A stretch of DNA of 64,000 nucleotides. Source: JACDDK01 sp041747155. GTDB taxonomy: Bacteria; Actinomycetota; Rubrobacteria; Rubrobacterales; Rubrobacteraceae. Positions 1 through 8,724 of the stretch are shown one piece after another (positions within the stretch are counted from its first letter, which is position 1; each line of letters begins with the position of its first letter). The stretch lies in assembly GCA_041747155.1 (NCBI GenBank), contig JBGTFQ010000188.1, positions 1 through 64,000 on the forward strand. Direction: 5' to 3'. Below the pieces are notes generated by a model. That model ran no database searches and was not told where the DNA came from. It saw only the letters and a program-made list of their open reading frames with translations. The position numbers and the translations under genes are program-made.

Positions 1-1
1 G

Positions 2-1447
2 GATGGTGGATCGCTGCTCGGCGAATCAAAGGAAGTTCGCGGCTTCTGGATGGCCGAGGCAGTGTGGGTTACGCACGCTGCGGGCGCGGGGCGCATGATC
101 TCCGAGTGGATGACCGACGGCGTGCCGAGCATCGATCCGAGCGGCCTGGACGTTCACCGCTTCGACAAGCACCAGAAGAGCCCGGCCTACGTGCTGGCGC
201 GTAGCTCGCAGTCCTTCCAGGAGGTCTACGACATCATCCATCCCTTGCAGCCGATGGACGAGCCCCGACCGCTCCGCACCAGCCCGTTCTACACGCGGCA
301 GCGAGAGCTCGGAGCTTACTTTCTTGAGGCATCGGGATGGGAGCGTCCGCAGTGGTACGCGGACAACGAGTCGTTGCTTGCCGAGTTCGACGTTGCGGAG
401 CGCGACGAGTGGTCCGGTCGTTACTGGTCCCCCATAGTCGGGGCCGAACACCTGGCGACCCGGGAGCGTGGTGCGATCTTCGACATGGCCTCGCTAACCA
501 AAGCGACCGCGACCGGACCGGGGGCGTTGGAACTGCTTCAGCGTCTAACCACCAACCAACTCGATAAGCCAATCGGCAGCGTCACCTACACGCTCATGCT
601 CGACGAGAAGGCTGGCGTAAGGAGCGACATAACCGTCGCACGGCTGGGGGAGGAGCGTTTCCAGCTCGGCCTCAACGGTCCACGGGATATCGAGTGGATG
701 GAACGTCATCTGCCGCAGGATGGGTCTGTGAGGATTGAAGACATAAGCGGCCATACTTGCTGCGTGGGCGTCTGGGGTCCATCGGCCAGGGAGCTCGTGC
801 AGTCCTTGAGCCTCGACGACTTGTCCAACGACGCCTTCGGTTTCTTCAAGGCGAGAGAGATCTGCGTCGGAGAGGTGCCAGTCTTGGCCTTGCGTGTCTC
901 CTACGTCGGGGAGCTTGGATGGGAACTGTACGCCCCGGCGGACATGGGTATGAGGCTCTGGGATCTCCTCCGGGAAGCCGGGAAAAAGTTCGGTGTCATC
1001 GCTGGTGGTCGTGGGGCTTTCAGCGGGCTTCGACTTGAGAAAGGCTATCGACTGTGGGGCGCGGACATGACTACCGAGCATGATCCCTATGAAGCCGGTT
1101 TGGGCTTCGCCGTGAAGCTCGACAAGGGCGATTTTGTCGGCAAGGAGGCGTTGCTGAAGCGCAAGGAGGAAGGTCCGCGGCGCAAGCTATCGTGCTTGGT
1201 CCTAGAAGATTCCTCCGCTGTTGTTATGGGGAGCGAGCCCGTGTATGCGGACGGTCGGGCGGTGGGCTACGTCACCAGCGCGGGGTACGGGTACGCCATA
1301 AGTAAGAGTATTGCTTACGCCTGGTTGCCGCCGGAAGTCTCGCAGGAAGGCCGGGAGGTCGAGGTTGCTTACTTTGGTGAGCGTTACGGTGCGACGGTCT
1401 CTGAGGAGCCGCTCTTCGATCCCGCGATGAAGCGGATGCGCGGTTGA
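2..1447 (+). CDS. Dimethylglycine dehydrogenase-like FAD/GcvT fusion, 5' part outside window
   Basis: The reading frame is open to the left edge of the window, so this is the C-terminal ~481 residues of a larger protein. The first visible residues (LLGESKEVRGFWMAEAVWVTHAAG, in two parts) are typical of the region after the FAD oxidoreductase domain in dimethylglycine/sarcosine dehydrogenases. They are followed by a central linker domain and then GcvT N- and C-terminal aminomethyltransferase domains (ARERGAIFDMASL-like start, SYVGELGWELY, GLRLEKGYRLWGADM). Family knowledge: the flavin domain demethylates dimethylglycine or sarcosine and the GcvT part passes the one-carbon unit to tetrahydrofolate. 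The folate genes downstream on the same strand support this. Methionine codons near position 50 lie inside the conserved region and are not the true start. The exact substrate is inferred. Confidence 0.85.
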   Translation, partial: DGGSLLGESKEVRGFWMAEAVWVTHAAGAGRMISEWMTDGVPSIDPSGLDVHRFDKHQKSPAYVLARSSQSFQEVYDIIHPLQPMDEPRPLRTSPFYTRQRELGAYFLEASGWERPQWYADNESLLAEFDVAERDEWSGRYWSPIVGAEHLATRERGAIFDMASLTKATATGPGALELLQRLTTNQLDKPIGSVTYTLMLDEKAGVRSDITVARLGEERFQLGLNGPRDIEWMERHLPQDGSVRIEDISGHTCCVGVWGPSARELVQSLSLDDLSNDAFGFFKAREICVGEVPVLALRVSYVGELGWELYAPADMGMRLWDLLREAGKKFGVIAGGRGAFSGLRLEKGYRLWGADMTTEHDPYEAGLGFAVKLDKGDFVGKEALLKRKEEGPRRKLSCLVLEDSSAVVMGSEPVYADGRAVGYVTSAGYGYAISKSIAYAWLPPEVSQEGREVEVAYFGERYGATVSEEPLFDPAMKRMRG

Positions 1448-1577
1448 TGTGAACGTTACGTTGGAGGCTCGGAGGGAGGCTGCGTTGCGACGAAGTAGCT
1501 GAACGGGTTGGAGAGTTAGGCGGTCATTGTAAGCGGCTCTTCGGGGTCGTAACGAACAGAGAAAGGAGATGCTTATT

Positions 1578-2762
1578 ATGTCGGAAGTCAATCCGGATCC
1601 AGGCATCTTGCAGTACACGAGGTTGTTCAAGTCCCCGTACTTCTACGGTTCCCGCAAGCACGGGGTCCAGAAGTACAGCGTCTATAACCATCACTATCAC
1701 CCGCGCTACTACCGAGACCCGGTAGAGGAGTACTGGCAGCTACTAGAAGGCGTCACGATGTGGGATGTCGGCGGGGCGGAGCGGCAGGTCGAGATCACCG
1801 GCCCCGACGCTTTCGAGTTCACCAATATGCTCACACCGCGCGACCTCAACAAGTGCGCCGTCAACCAGTGCAAGTACGCCTTCATCACGAACGCTCAAGG
1901 TGGGATCATCAACGATCCAGTCCTTTTGAGGCTCGACGAGAACCACTTCTGGCTCTCGCTAGCTGACAGCGACGTGCTGTTGTGGGCTCAAGGTCTCGCC
2001 TACAGCATGGGGATGGACGTAAAGATCACCGAGCCCGACGTCGGCCCGATGCAGGTCCAGGGGCCAAAGTCCAAAGAAGTCATGTCGGACCTCTTCGGCG
2101 AGGGAATACTCGACGTCCCGTACTACTATATGGAGAACTACGAACTGGATGGGATGGATCTCGTCATCTCGCGTACCGGATACTCGGGCGAGCTTGGGTA
2201 TGAGATCTACCTGAAGAACGCCAGCCGCGACGGAGTCAAGCTCTGGGACCGGGTGCTGCAGGCCGGTGAGCCTCACGGAATCTCCCCGATAGGCCCGTGC
2301 CACATCCGGCGCATCGAGGGCGGCATCCTGGCTCTGGGTTGCGACATGTGGTACGACACCAACCCCTACGAGGTGGGCTATGGCTACAAGTGGATGGTCG
2401 AGCTAGAGCAGGAACAGGACTTCGTCGGCAAGGACGCGCTCAGGAAGGTCAGCGAAGAAGGCGTAAACCGCAAGCTGGTTGGAGTCGAGATCGGGGGCGC
2501 GAACCTCGGAACGTACAACGATGGCTCCATGATTGACTACTTCCCCGTCCTCAAGGATGGCGAGAAGATAGGCAAGGTCACCTCTGGCTGCTATTCGCCG
2601 CGTCTGGAGAAGAACATCGGTTTCGCAATGGTCCCTGTAGAGTACACCGAGATCGGCGTCGAGCTTACAGTCGAACGCCCGGAGGAGACCGTCGAAGCCA
2701 CGGTCGCCGACAGGATCTTCTTCAAGCCCGAGCACGCCGAGCAGAAGTTGACCCCGGCGTAG
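1578..2762 (+). CDS. GcvT-family folate-dependent aminomethyltransferase, DmdA-like
   Basis: A single-domain GcvT protein of 394 residues with the folate-binding fold signatures SRTGYSGELGYEIYL, IRRIEGGILALGCDM and NPYEVGYGYKWMVEL. It resembles DMSP demethylase DmdA and betaine-type demethylases more than the glycine-cleavage T protein. No glycine-cleavage P, H or L genes are nearby. The likely role is to move a methyl or methylene group from a methylated N (or S) substrate to tetrahydrofolate. The start was set at 1578 because GGAG at 1565-1568 is 9 nt upstream; an in-frame ATG at 1569 directly abuts that ribosome site and is less likely. It lies 130 bp after the flavoprotein fusion and before the MTHFR-like gene, probably in one transcript. 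Confidence 0.85.
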   Translation: MSEVNPDPGILQYTRLFKSPYFYGSRKHGVQKYSVYNHHYHPRYYRDPVEEYWQLLEGVTMWDVGGAERQVEITGPDAFEFTNMLTPRDLNKCAVNQCKYAFITNAQGGIINDPVLLRLDENHFWLSLADSDVLLWAQGLAYSMGMDVKITEPDVGPMQVQGPKSKEVMSDLFGEGILDVPYYYMENYELDGMDLVISRTGYSGELGYEIYLKNASRDGVKLWDRVLQAGEPHGISPIGPCHIRRIEGGILALGCDMWYDTNPYEVGYGYKWMVELEQEQDFVGKDALRKVSEEGVNRKLVGVEIGGANLGTYNDGSMIDYFPVLKDGEKIGKVTSGCYSPRLEKNIGFAMVPVEYTEIGVELTVERPEETVEATVADRIFFKPEHAEQKLTPA

Positions 2763-2783
2763 AGAAACAGCTACAAAGGAGTT

Positions 2784-2812
2784 AGCGGGCGGAGCAATAA
2801 GAGCCGCCCGCT
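2784..2812 (+). other. Intercistronic hairpin between GcvT-like and MTHFR-like genes
   Basis: A 9-bp perfect stem (AGCGGGCGG / CCGCCCGCT) with an 11-nt loop, not followed by a T-run. It is more likely an mRNA-stability or processing element than a strong terminator. Confidence 0.5.
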
Positions 2813-2840
2813 GACCCGTCGCCAGGATTGAGAGCGCGCG

Positions 2841-3737
2841 ATGGATCAGAGAACAAAGAGCAACGACAAGTCTAGCAGGACGGTCGCCGAAGCCCTGCGA
2901 CGGCCCCGCTATGAAGTAATTCCGCTGCAAGGTATCGAGGAACAAGTACTCGAACACGTCCCGAAGGAAGTCAAGATCACGGTAACGGCCTCGCCTAAAA
3001 AGGGTGTTGAGGGAACCCTGGATCTCTCCGGGCGACTCTCCAAAGAAGGTTATGAGATCGCACCACACCTGTCCGCCCGCTTAATAAGAGACGAAGCGCA
3101 CCTCGAAGACGTGCTGGGGCGATTACGTGAATCGAACATTCGGGAAATCTTCGTGATAGCGGGCGATGCTGAAGAGCCCGCCGGTAAGTTCGAGGGCGCG
3201 GGTGATCTGCTGTTGGCTATGTCGGGTCTGGACCACGGTATCGAGGAGATCGGCATCGGCGGTTATCCCGAGAGTCATCCGTTTATCAGTGATGAAGACA
3301 CGATCCGGGCGATGAGCGAGAAAAGCCCCCACGCCACATACATAATCAGCCAGATGAGCTTCGATTCAAAGGTCGTCGCCGACTGGGCGCGGAACGTGCG
3401 GGCCAGGGGCGTGGACCTGCCGATCCACGTCGGCATCCCCGGTATCGTGGGCTGGCAGAAGCTGGTTCGCATCTCCACTGGCATAGGACTCGGGGAGTCA
3501 GCCCGCTTCCTAAAGAAGTACGGCAACACTTTCGCTCGGTTCTTCAAGCCCGGCGGCTACAACCCTGACAGCCTCATAAGAAGCCTGACCCCCGCTTTTG
3601 ACGATTCTCAGGGTAACATCCGGGGCTTTCACATCTACACCTTCAATGAGGTTGCGAAGACCGAGACCTGGCGGCGCAAGAAGCTCGCGAGCCTCGAAGC
3701 CGCACTGACCTCCCACAGAGACAACGAGGAGTCCTAG
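2841..3737 (+). CDS. Methylenetetrahydrofolate reductase-like protein
   Basis: This 298-residue protein has the MetF-type TIM-barrel pattern: an early KITVTASPKKG strand, EIFVIAGDAEEPAG, a GGYPESHPF motif, SQMSFDSKVVADWARNV and LPIHVGIPGIVGWQKL, which match strands and loops of the MTHFR family. In the usual direction MTHFR makes 5-methyl-THF. Here, next to methyl-transferring GcvT proteins, FchA and Fhs, it could run oxidatively, turning methyl-THF derived from betaine or a related donor into methylene-THF. That direction is inferred from context only. The gene ends 3 bp before fhs, which indicates tight co-translation. Confidence 0.8.
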   Translation: MDQRTKSNDKSSRTVAEALRRPRYEVIPLQGIEEQVLEHVPKEVKITVTASPKKGVEGTLDLSGRLSKEGYEIAPHLSARLIRDEAHLEDVLGRLRESNIREIFVIAGDAEEPAGKFEGAGDLLLAMSGLDHGIEEIGIGGYPESHPFISDEDTIRAMSEKSPHATYIISQMSFDSKVVADWARNVRARGVDLPIHVGIPGIVGWQKLVRISTGIGLGESARFLKKYGNTFARFFKPGGYNPDSLIRSLTPAFDDSQGNIRGFHIYTFNEVAKTETWRRKKLASLEAALTSHRDNEES

Positions 3738-3740
3738 ACC

Positions 3741-5447
3741 ATGCCAAAAACGTTCCCTTCCGACCTCGACATAGCGCGGCGGACAAAGCTAAAGCCGCTG
3801 CCGGAGATAGCGGACGATATGGGAATCGGACCGCATCTATTGGAGCCCTACGGGGACTCGGTAGCGAAAGTGAAGCTGGATGCCATCACCGAGCTAGAGG
3901 ATCGCCCGCGCGCTAAGTACGTGGTCGTGTCGGCGATAACGCCGACACCACTCGGCGAAGGGAAGACCACGACCACTGTGGGACTTGGGCAGGCGTTCTC
4001 CCACATTGGCAAGAGGGCGACTATCGCCGTGCGCCAACCAGCGATGGGTCCGACGTTCGGCATCAAGGGCGGCGCTGCAGGCGGCGGCTACAGTCAGGTC
4101 GTGCCAATGGAGATGCTCAACTTGCACCTCACGGGCGATACGCACGCCGTCACCGCCGCGCATAATTTGCTCGCGGCCATGCTCGACAACCACATCCATC
4201 AGAACGACGATTTCTTCCACGTGGATCGGCACAGCGTCACTTGGCGGCGGGTGCTCGACGTGAACGACCGGGCGTTGAGGAACATCATCGTTGGGATGGG
4301 GCCACGGGCGGACGGTGTGCCGCGAGAGACCGGCTTCGACATCACCGCCGCCTCCGAGGTCATGGCGATACTCGCGCTCTCCACTTCGCTGCGGGACCTC
4401 CGGGAGCGGTTGGGTCGGATCGTGATCGGCAGTTCCGTAGACGGCGAGCCTATAACTGCCGAGAACCTGAAGGCCGCCGGAGCCATGACGGTAATGCTGC
4501 GCGAAGCCATAAAGCCGAACCTGATGCAGACTCTGGAGAACACACCCGTCCTCGTACACGCCGGGCCGTTCGGCAACATCGCCACCGGCAACTCCTCCAT
4601 CGTGGCGGATAGGATCGGGATAAAATCCGGTGACTATCTCATCACCGAAGCGGGATTCGGCGCGGACATGGGGGCCGAGCGTTTCTTCAACATTAAGTGC
4701 CGTTACTCGGGGCTCATCCCCGATGCCGCCGTACTCGTCGCCACCGTGCGAGCCCTCAAAGCACACTCGGGAAGGTTCAAGATCGTGGCCGGCAAGCCTC
4801 TTCCGCCGGAGCTTCTGGAAGAGAACCCCGACGATGTATGGGCCGGAGCGGACAACTTGCGAAAGCAGATCGAGAACATAAGAATTCACGGTGTCTCGCC
4901 CGTCGTGGCGATCAACGCCTTCCCAACGGACTATGATTCCGAGCACGCGGCCATCCGGGAGATCGCCGAGAATATGGGAGCTAGAGTCGCCGTTTGCAAC
5001 CACTTTACCGAGGGTGGCCGGGGCGCTATCGAACTCGCCGAGGCTGTCGCTGAAGCCGCCGAAGAACCGACGAATTTCCAGTTTCTTTATCCTGAAGAGG
5101 CTACTTTGCGGGAGAAGATCGAAGCAATCGCCACGAAGGTCTACGGGGCGGACGGCGTAGCCTACGATATGCGGGCCTCCGCGCAACTAGATTCCTACGA
5201 GAAGAACGGCTTTGGGAAACTGCCGATCTGCATGGCTAAAACGCACCTCTCTATCTCCTCGGACCCGACGCTGCTCGGCGCCCCGAAAGGCTGGACGCTT
5301 CCGGTGCGCGAGGTGCGTGCCTCGGTGGGTGCTGGTTTCATCTATCCTCTCTGCGGCGAGATGCGCACGATGCCGGGCCTGAGCGCGAACCCGGCGGCCA
5401 CGCACATAGACATAGACGAGAACGGCGACGTGGTAGGGCTCTCGTGA
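3741..5447 (+). CDS. fhs: Formate--tetrahydrofolate ligase
   Basis: A full-length (568 aa) formyltetrahydrofolate synthetase. The nucleotide-binding loop TPTPLGEGKTTTTVGLGQA is near residues 68-86, followed by AVRQPAMGPTFGIKGGAAGGGY, HLTGDTHAVTAAHNL and LITEAGFGADMGAERF, all hallmark blocks of the family. The enzyme interconverts formate, ATP and THF with 10-formyl-THF. In catabolic one-carbon clusters it runs towards formate and yields ATP. It begins 3 bp after the MTHFR-like gene, and its stop overlaps the GTG start of the cyclodeaminase gene, so the three folate genes are almost certainly one unit. Confidence 0.97.
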   Translation: MPKTFPSDLDIARRTKLKPLPEIADDMGIGPHLLEPYGDSVAKVKLDAITELEDRPRAKYVVVSAITPTPLGEGKTTTTVGLGQAFSHIGKRATIAVRQPAMGPTFGIKGGAAGGGYSQVVPMEMLNLHLTGDTHAVTAAHNLLAAMLDNHIHQNDDFFHVDRHSVTWRRVLDVNDRALRNIIVGMGPRADGVPRETGFDITAASEVMAILALSTSLRDLRERLGRIVIGSSVDGEPITAENLKAAGAMTVMLREAIKPNLMQTLENTPVLVHAGPFGNIATGNSSIVADRIGIKSGDYLITEAGFGADMGAERFFNIKCRYSGLIPDAAVLVATVRALKAHSGRFKIVAGKPLPPELLEENPDDVWAGADNLRKQIENIRIHGVSPVVAINAFPTDYDSEHAAIREIAENMGARVAVCNHFTEGGRGAIELAEAVAEAAEEPTNFQFLYPEEATLREKIEAIATKVYGADGVAYDMRASAQLDSYEKNGFGKLPICMAKTHLSISSDPTLLGAPKGWTLPVREVRASVGAGFIYPLCGEMRTMPGLSANPAATHIDIDENGDVVGLS

Positions 5448-6043
5448 CCGAAGCCGCACCGGATTACGCGGAGCTGCCTCTGGGAGTTGTCCTGGAAATG
5501 GTGGCGTCCCGCGAGCCCGCGCCCGGTGGAGGTGCATCGGCGGCTATCGCCGTCGCTCTCGCAGCCGCCCTATCGAGCATGGCCGCTCGGTTCGCCACGG
5601 ACTATCTCTCAACCGCTGAGGAACTTTCCAATCGGGCAGAAGAACTCCGGGGTCATGTGATGCCTCTAGCGCGGGCCGACGCCGAAGCCTACGGGCGTGT
5701 GCTTGACGCTTACAGAGCTCCCCGCGACGACGAAGAGTTGCGTGAATATGGGATCCAAACTACGCTCTCGGAGGCTGCGAACGTGCCGTTGGCTATTGCC
5801 GAGCTCGGAGCCGAAGTGGTCGGTATCGCCACCCAACTCGCCCATGAGGGCAACCCGAATCTGCGTGGCGATGCCGTGACCTCGGCCCTTCTTGCGGGTG
5901 CCGGTGTACGGGCTGCGGTCACGCTTGTCGAGATCAATATCTCAGCGGCGAGTATCGACGATGAAAGACTATCCCGTGCCAGGCAACTACTCTCTGCGAC
6001 GGATGCCGGAACGAGCCGGTTAGAGATCGCGGGGGGTGGTTGA
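5444..6043 (+). CDS. Cyclodeaminase/cyclohydrolase family protein (FchA-type)
   Basis: A 199-residue helical protein with the family signature near the N-terminus (ASREPAPGGGASAAIAVALAAAL, in parts), a central ARADAEAYGRVLDAYR helix and GNPNLRGDAVTSALLAGAGVRAA. It matches the formiminotransferase-cyclodeaminase C-terminal domain and stand-alone FchA. The predicted reaction is methenyl-THF hydrolysis to 10-formyl-THF, the step between the MTHFR-like protein (plus a methylene-THF dehydrogenase not seen here) and Fhs. The GTG start overlaps the fhs stop by 4 bp. No FolD homologue is visible in the window, so methylene-THF oxidation must be encoded elsewhere or handled differently. Confidence 0.85.
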   Translation: MTEAAPDYAELPLGVVLEMVASREPAPGGGASAAIAVALAAALSSMAARFATDYLSTAEELSNRAEELRGHVMPLARADAEAYGRVLDAYRAPRDDEELREYGIQTTLSEAANVPLAIAELGAEVVGIATQLAHEGNPNLRGDAVTSALLAGAGVRAAVTLVEINISAASIDDERLSRARQLLSATDAGTSRLEIAGGG

Positions 6044-6108
6044 TCTGGGAGATTTAGCAAGCGAGGGTACAATAGCTGTCAGAGAAACCAGGGGGAAAGG
6101 AACACCAG

Positions 6109-7404
6109 ATGAGCGAGAGACGAACGCCGCTATACGATTATCACTTCCGTTCTGCACGGAATGTCGTCAAGGGTGGTGGGGAGTACATGTTCCCGACCGC
6201 TTACACATCGCCGGTGGAGGAGCATCTGAACGTGCGCCGGAACGTGGGTATGCAAGACCTCTCCACGATGGGCGAAGTAGATATAAAGGGTCCGGGTGCT
6301 GAGAGATTGGTGCGACGGTTGCTGGTCAACGAAGTGCGGGACATGGAGCCCGGCCAGCTAAGGTACTCTACGATGTGCGACGAGGACGGCGGCATCGTGG
6401 ACGATGTGACCGTCTACAAATTTGGTGACGAGCACTTTATGGTTGTCACGGGTTCCGGGCCGCGGTTGAAAGCTTACCGTTGGATCTCCGAGCACGCCGT
6501 AGGCGCGAGTGCCTACGCGACCGATGTAACGGCGGGTCTAGCCTTGCCGGTAGTGCAAGGTCCACGCTCGCGGAAGTTCCTCAAGAGCGTGGTGGAGGGC
6601 GTGGATCTCGACGAGCTACGCTTCTTCCGGTTCGCGCCGGGTCGGATAGGCGAGGTGGATGTCGTCGTCTCCCGTTCCGGGTACACCGGAGAGCTAGGGT
6701 ATGAGATCTACACGCCCGCCGAACAAGCCGGATCGCTCTGGGAGGACCTCCTGCAGAAGGGACGGGAGTTTGATCTCCGCCCCTACGGCGTAGAGGCCAT
6801 GCAGAGCTTGCGCATCGAGAAAGGCTTGCCGCTCTACGGACCTGACATAAGCCAGGAAGACACGCCGTTCCACCTGGGCTTATCCCGTTTTATCCGCTTC
6901 GACAAACGAGATTTCATCGGGCGTGAAGCCCTGCTGAAGATGCAGGAACGGGGCTTGGATCGCCGCTGGGTCGGCCTGACTCTAAAGAGCGAAGTACCAG
7001 CCACCGCCGGAGCGAACGTCTACAGCGTCGGGGACGTAGCAACCTTCCAAGAGATAGTCGAGACCGGCGCCGAAGCCGGAGAGTACGAGGATTCCGTAAT
7101 GCCCGGAGACCGCCGCATAGGGCGCGTCACCTCCAGCGCTATGGGCCACAGCGTCGGCAAGATGCTCGCGCTGGCCTTCGTCGACACCGCCCACTCCTGG
7201 CCGGGCAACAACCTCATAGTCGAGATCAACGGTCGACCGATCCCCGCAACCGTCGCGCAAACCCCGTTCTTCGACCCGGAGAGCGCCCGCATCCGCTCCA
7301 AACCCTCCGACGACGAGGGCTCCGAGCCGAGCCCGAAGGCCAAAAACAACTCCCGCTCCAAATCGGCGGTCAAGCAGTCCGCGAACGGGGGCTCCGGCTC
7401 GTGA
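6109..7404 (+). CDS. GcvT-family aminomethyltransferase with long disordered tail
   Basis: This is the third GcvT-type protein in 7.4 kb (431 aa). Visible blocks are YHFRSARNVVKGGGEYMFP, NVRRNVGMQDLSTMGEVDIKG, SRSGYTGELGYEIYTP and SLRIEKGLPLYGPDI. The last ~40 residues are rich in Ser, Lys and Asn and look disordered. The ATG at 6109 follows a purine-rich AGGGGGAAAGG stretch. Its stop overlaps the GTG start of the sarcosine-oxidase-like gene (7401), so demethylating oxidase and THF acceptor enzyme are probably made together. The substrate is unknown; sarcosine, dimethylglycine or betaine are candidates. A glycine-cleavage role is unlikely without P/H/L genes. Confidence 0.8.
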   Translation: MSERRTPLYDYHFRSARNVVKGGGEYMFPTAYTSPVEEHLNVRRNVGMQDLSTMGEVDIKGPGAERLVRRLLVNEVRDMEPGQLRYSTMCDEDGGIVDDVTVYKFGDEHFMVVTGSGPRLKAYRWISEHAVGASAYATDVTAGLALPVVQGPRSRKFLKSVVEGVDLDELRFFRFAPGRIGEVDVVVSRSGYTGELGYEIYTPAEQAGSLWEDLLQKGREFDLRPYGVEAMQSLRIEKGLPLYGPDISQEDTPFHLGLSRFIRFDKRDFIGREALLKMQERGLDRRWVGLTLKSEVPATAGANVYSVGDVATFQEIVETGAEAGEYEDSVMPGDRRIGRVTSSAMGHSVGKMLALAFVDTAHSWPGNNLIVEINGRPIPATVAQTPFFDPESARIRSKPSDDEGSEPSPKAKNNSRSKSAVKQSANGGSGS

Positions 7405-8696
7405 GCGTCACTTACTCCGGTCGTTACGACGCTATCGTCGTCGGCGTGGGCGGCATGGGGAGTGCCACCGCCTACTACCTGGCCCGACGCGGCAAGCGGG
7501 TGCTGGGGTTGGAGAGGTTTGGCATACCTCATTCGATGGGTTCGTCGCACGGGCATACGCGCATCATCCGCATGGCGTACTACGAGCATCCTTCCTACGT
7601 GAACCTCTTGCGGCGAGCCTACGAGCTGTGGCGTGGCATTCAGCAGTCCGCCGGAGAGCGGCTTTTGCACACCACCGGCTCCATCGACGCCGGACCCGAG
7701 GACTCCTGGGTCTTCAAGGGCTCCTGGGAGTCTTGCCGATTGCACGACCTCCCGCACGAAGTCCTGACCGGTTCCGAGTTGCAACGCCGCTATCCTGGCT
7801 ACCATTTGCCAAAGGATCACCTCGCCCTAGTGCAGCCCGACGGCGGCTTCCTCACGCCGGAGAATTGCATAATCTCCTACGTCCGGGGGGCGCAGGCGCA
7901 CGGAGCCGAGATCCACGGTCGCGAGCAGGTGCTGGATTGGGAGCCACTCGAAGGCGGCGTGCGCGTCCACACCAACCGGGGTGTCTACGAAGCCGACAAG
8001 CTCGTCATAACCGCCGGAGCCTGGGACGGAGAGTTGGTCGACGTGCTCGACGGCCTCGCCGTGCCGGAGCGCCAGGTACTCGCCTGGCTGCAACCCACCA
8101 ATCCCGAGAGATTCCGACCCGAAAACTTCCCCGTCTTCAACTTGCTGGTAGACGAAGGACGCTTCTACGGGTTCCCCGTGCACGGAGTTCCGGGCTTCAA
8201 GTTCGGCAAATACCATCACCTGCAGGAAGATGTCGACCCGGATGCTATGGATCGCGAATCGCACGATCATGACGAGCAGTTATTGCGGGACTTCGCCGAG
8301 CGGTACTTCCCAGAAGGGTGCGGGCCGACGATGGATCTCCAGACCTGCATGTTCACCAACACGCCGGACAACCACTTCATCATCGACGTGCATCCCGAGT
8401 ACGAACAAGTCTCGTTCGCATCGCCCTGCTCCGGCCACGGCTACAAATTCGCTAGCGTCATAGGTGAGATCATGGCCGACCTAGCCGACACCGGGATGAC
8501 CCGCCACGACATAAGCCTCTTCCGCCTAGACCGCCTGACCAACCCCGCGTCCCGACTCTTGGAGCGACCGCAACCACCAGCAAGCTCCAACGGTCACCAC
8601 AACAACGGCCACGAGGCTAACGGTCACGAGGTCAACGGCGTGAACGGAAAACACGGTGCCTTCCCGCGAGTCTCCGACATCCGACCGTTCTGGTAA
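7401..8696 (+). CDS. Monomeric sarcosine oxidase / N-methyltryptophan oxidase family flavoprotein
   Basis: A DAO-fold flavoenzyme of 431 residues. The dinucleotide loop VGVGGMGSATAYYLARRG is at the N-terminus, followed by SSHGHTRIIRMAYYEHPSY, the classic MSOX/SolA motif. Cys316 in TCMFTNTPDNHFIID matches the cysteine that binds FAD covalently in monomeric sarcosine oxidase, and SPCSGHGYKFASVIG is also conserved. The expected reaction is oxidation of an N-methyl amine, probably sarcosine, to glycine, formaldehyde (or methylene-THF) and peroxide. The ~50 C-terminal residues contain His/Asn-rich repeats (NGHHNNGHEANGHEVNG) beyond the normal family length, which could bind metal or simply be a linker. 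The GTG start overlaps the upstream stop. Confidence 0.9.
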   Translation: MSVTYSGRYDAIVVGVGGMGSATAYYLARRGKRVLGLERFGIPHSMGSSHGHTRIIRMAYYEHPSYVNLLRRAYELWRGIQQSAGERLLHTTGSIDAGPEDSWVFKGSWESCRLHDLPHEVLTGSELQRRYPGYHLPKDHLALVQPDGGFLTPENCIISYVRGAQAHGAEIHGREQVLDWEPLEGGVRVHTNRGVYEADKLVITAGAWDGELVDVLDGLAVPERQVLAWLQPTNPERFRPENFPVFNLLVDEGRFYGFPVHGVPGFKFGKYHHLQEDVDPDAMDRESHDHDEQLLRDFAERYFPEGCGPTMDLQTCMFTNTPDNHFIIDVHPEYEQVSFASPCSGHGYKFASVIGEIMADLADTGMTRHDISLFRLDRLTNPASRLLERPQPPASSNGHHNNGHEANGHEVNGVNGKHGAFPRVSDIRPFW

Positions 8697-8724
8697 TGCG
8701 CGGGACAGCTTGGAGGTTCAGCGG

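Noticed and set aside
3894..5186. Long minus-strand ORF (430 codons) opposite fhs
   Set aside because: It is the antisense of a well-conserved gene; codon-position GC bias of fhs creates the open frame.
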